Shown piece after piece: positions 23,362 to 24,354 of a stretch of DNA of 24,354 bases. This stretch comes from JBCBTD01 sp039818825. GTDB taxonomy: Bacteria; Pseudomonadota; Alphaproteobacteria; Geminicoccales; Geminicoccaceae. The translations under genes and the position numbers were made by a program. A model generated the notes under the pieces. That model had not been told where the DNA came from. It worked only from the letters and a program-made list of their open reading frames with translations, and searched no databases. Position 1 is the first letter of the stretch, and every line of letters starts with the position of its first letter. The DNA lies in assembly GCA_039818825.1 (NCBI GenBank), contig JBCBTD010000058.1, positions 1 through 24,354 of the forward strand. Direction: 5' to 3'.

Positions 23362-24354
23362 ATGCACATAGATTTCGATGACATTTTGGATGATGACGGT
23401 TCCATCGTTATAGATCCTCGCGATATTTTCCTGACGCTGGACCGCGACAAGGCATTCGCATTCCCGCGCGATATTCAGACCGAAGTCATGAAAGACTGGT
23501 TCGGGCAGAGGGAGCAAGCTGATACCGTTATCAAGCTGAATGTCGGCAGCGGCAAAACGCTGGTCGGGCTACTGCTTCTGCAAAGCTCGCTGAATGAGGA
23601 AATCGCTCCGGCGGTTTACATCGCACCTGACAAGCAACTGGTCGATCAGGTGATTGCCGAAGCCGCAGCGCTCGGCATCGACGTTACGGACGATCCTCAT
23701 GATACGGACTTCCAGTCCGGCGACTGCATTCTCATCACGACGATTCACCGGCTGTTTAACGGTAAGTCGGTATTCGGCGTCGGCGCGGAAGGCGTCAAAA
23801 TCAAGTTGGGAGCGGTCGTAATCGATGACGCACACGCCTGTATTGCAACTGTAACGGAACAGTTCAGGATCGAGCTTCCCAATACGCACGCCACCTATCA
23901 GGATGTTCTCAAAATCGTTGCACCGGATCTGAAGCGGCAAAGCCATGCCCGGTTCTTGGATGTTCATTCGAGCGATCCGCGCGCCATGATGGAAGTGCCA
24001 TATTGGTCGTGGATCAAGGCACAGGAAGAGATCATGCAAGTCCTGCATGGCCATAAGAACGATGACGAATTGAAGTTCTCGTACCCGCTGATTCGGGACC
24101 TTCTGCCGCTTTGCCGCTGTGTGATCAGCGGCCAAAAATTGGAGATTGAGCCGGATTGTCCGCCTACTGATCTTATTCGAGCCTTTTCGCGCGCCAAGCG
24201 CAGAATCTATATGACGGCAACGCTTGCAGACGACAGCGTCCTCGTCACGCATTTCGGCGCCGATCCTGACAAGCTCTCCGATCCGATTGTCCCTACGTCC
24301 TCGCAGTCCATGGGCGAGCGCATGATCCTCATGCCGCAGGAGCTGAACCCCGAC
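23362..24354 (+). CDS. SF2 DEAD/DEAH-type helicase, 3' end beyond window
   Basis: 331 codons are present and the frame is open to the window edge. Motifs of the first helicase domain are clear: Q-motif-like FPRDIQTEVMKDWF, Walker A VGSGKT (61-66), a PAVYIAPDKQLVDQV motif Ia region, an ITTIHRLF segment, Walker B VVIDDAHA (Asp155-Asp156-Ala-His158) and YMTATL motif III (TAT at 285-287). The second RecA domain should follow outside. The wording KLNVGSGKTLVGLLLLQ..PAVYIAPDKQLV recalls an uncharacterised helicase family of genomic islands; this is recall, not a search. Codon use is clearly lower in GC than the rest of the window, so horizontal acquisition is likely. The ribosome site is weak (agagaaa). 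A defence role is possible but unproven. Confidence 0.85.
   Translation, partial: MHIDFDDILDDDGSIVIDPRDIFLTLDRDKAFAFPRDIQTEVMKDWFGQREQADTVIKLNVGSGKTLVGLLLLQSSLNEEIAPAVYIAPDKQLVDQVIAEAAALGIDVTDDPHDTDFQSGDCILITTIHRLFNGKSVFGVGAEGVKIKLGAVVIDDAHACIATVTEQFRIELPNTHATYQDVLKIVAPDLKRQSHARFLDVHSSDPRAMMEVPYWSWIKAQEEIMQVLHGHKNDDELKFSYPLIRDLLPLCRCVISGQKLEIEPDCPPTDLIRAFSRAKRRIYMTATLADDSVLVTHFGADPDKLSDPIVPTSSQSMGERMILMPQELNPD

Noticed and set aside
1..24354. Search for CRISPR arrays, tRNA and rRNA genes, and complete insertion sequences
   Set aside because: No regularly spaced repeats, cloverleaf or rRNA stretch, or transposase gene was seen by eye; an automated scan was not possible.

Overview
The window is high-GC, gene-dense chromosomal DNA whose gene families (ZapA - 6S RNA - 5-FCL order, cytosolic double-PAS chemoreceptor, DUF1499 lipoprotein, EVE protein, VPLPA-type sorting tail) point to an alphaproteobacterium, probably of the Rhodospirillales type. 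The taxonomic call is inference from gene content and codon use; no rRNA is present.

Layout. 1-4640 (+): the 3' part of zapA, a 6S RNA gene (ssrS), fau (5-formyltetrahydrofolate cyclo-ligase), a YmdB-type phosphodiesterase overlapping fau by 4 nt, a DUF1499 lipoprotein, an EamA permease and a class III adenylate cyclase. 4660-8300: a leftward YddG-like EamA permease, a rightward EVE-domain protein followed by a possible 34-residue membrane peptide, then leftward ybaN and a Tat-exported PhoD phosphatase preceded by a good PHO-box candidate. 8500-11330 (+): a soluble chemoreceptor with two PAS domains and an MgtE magnesium channel. 11460-14270 (-): a DUF427 - sensor - adenylate cyclase fusion that is a paralogue of the first cyclase, and an unrecognised lipoprotein. 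14580-16870 (-): a lower-GC EamA permease and a PhnM-family amidohydrolase, plausibly a small phosphonate locus. 16970-21750: a truncated, frameshifted beta-propeller remnant, a monohaem cytochrome c and a 1204-residue single-chain 5-oxoprolinase/hydantoinase. 21830-22620: an exported protein with a PEP-CTERM/VPLPA-type sorting tail and its own promoter. 22620-23361: a gene-free stretch with tandem hairpins and a 118-bp MITE-like inverted-repeat element. 23362-end: the start of an SF2 DEAD/DEAH helicase in clearly lower-GC DNA, likely the edge of an acquired island that continues beyond the window.

Most of the window is ordinary housekeeping and accessory metabolism. The points most worth following are the two cyclases that share an unnamed N-terminal sensor module, one of which also carries a DUF427 domain; the helicase at the right edge; the PHO box on phoD; and the 6S RNA, which settles the start of fau.
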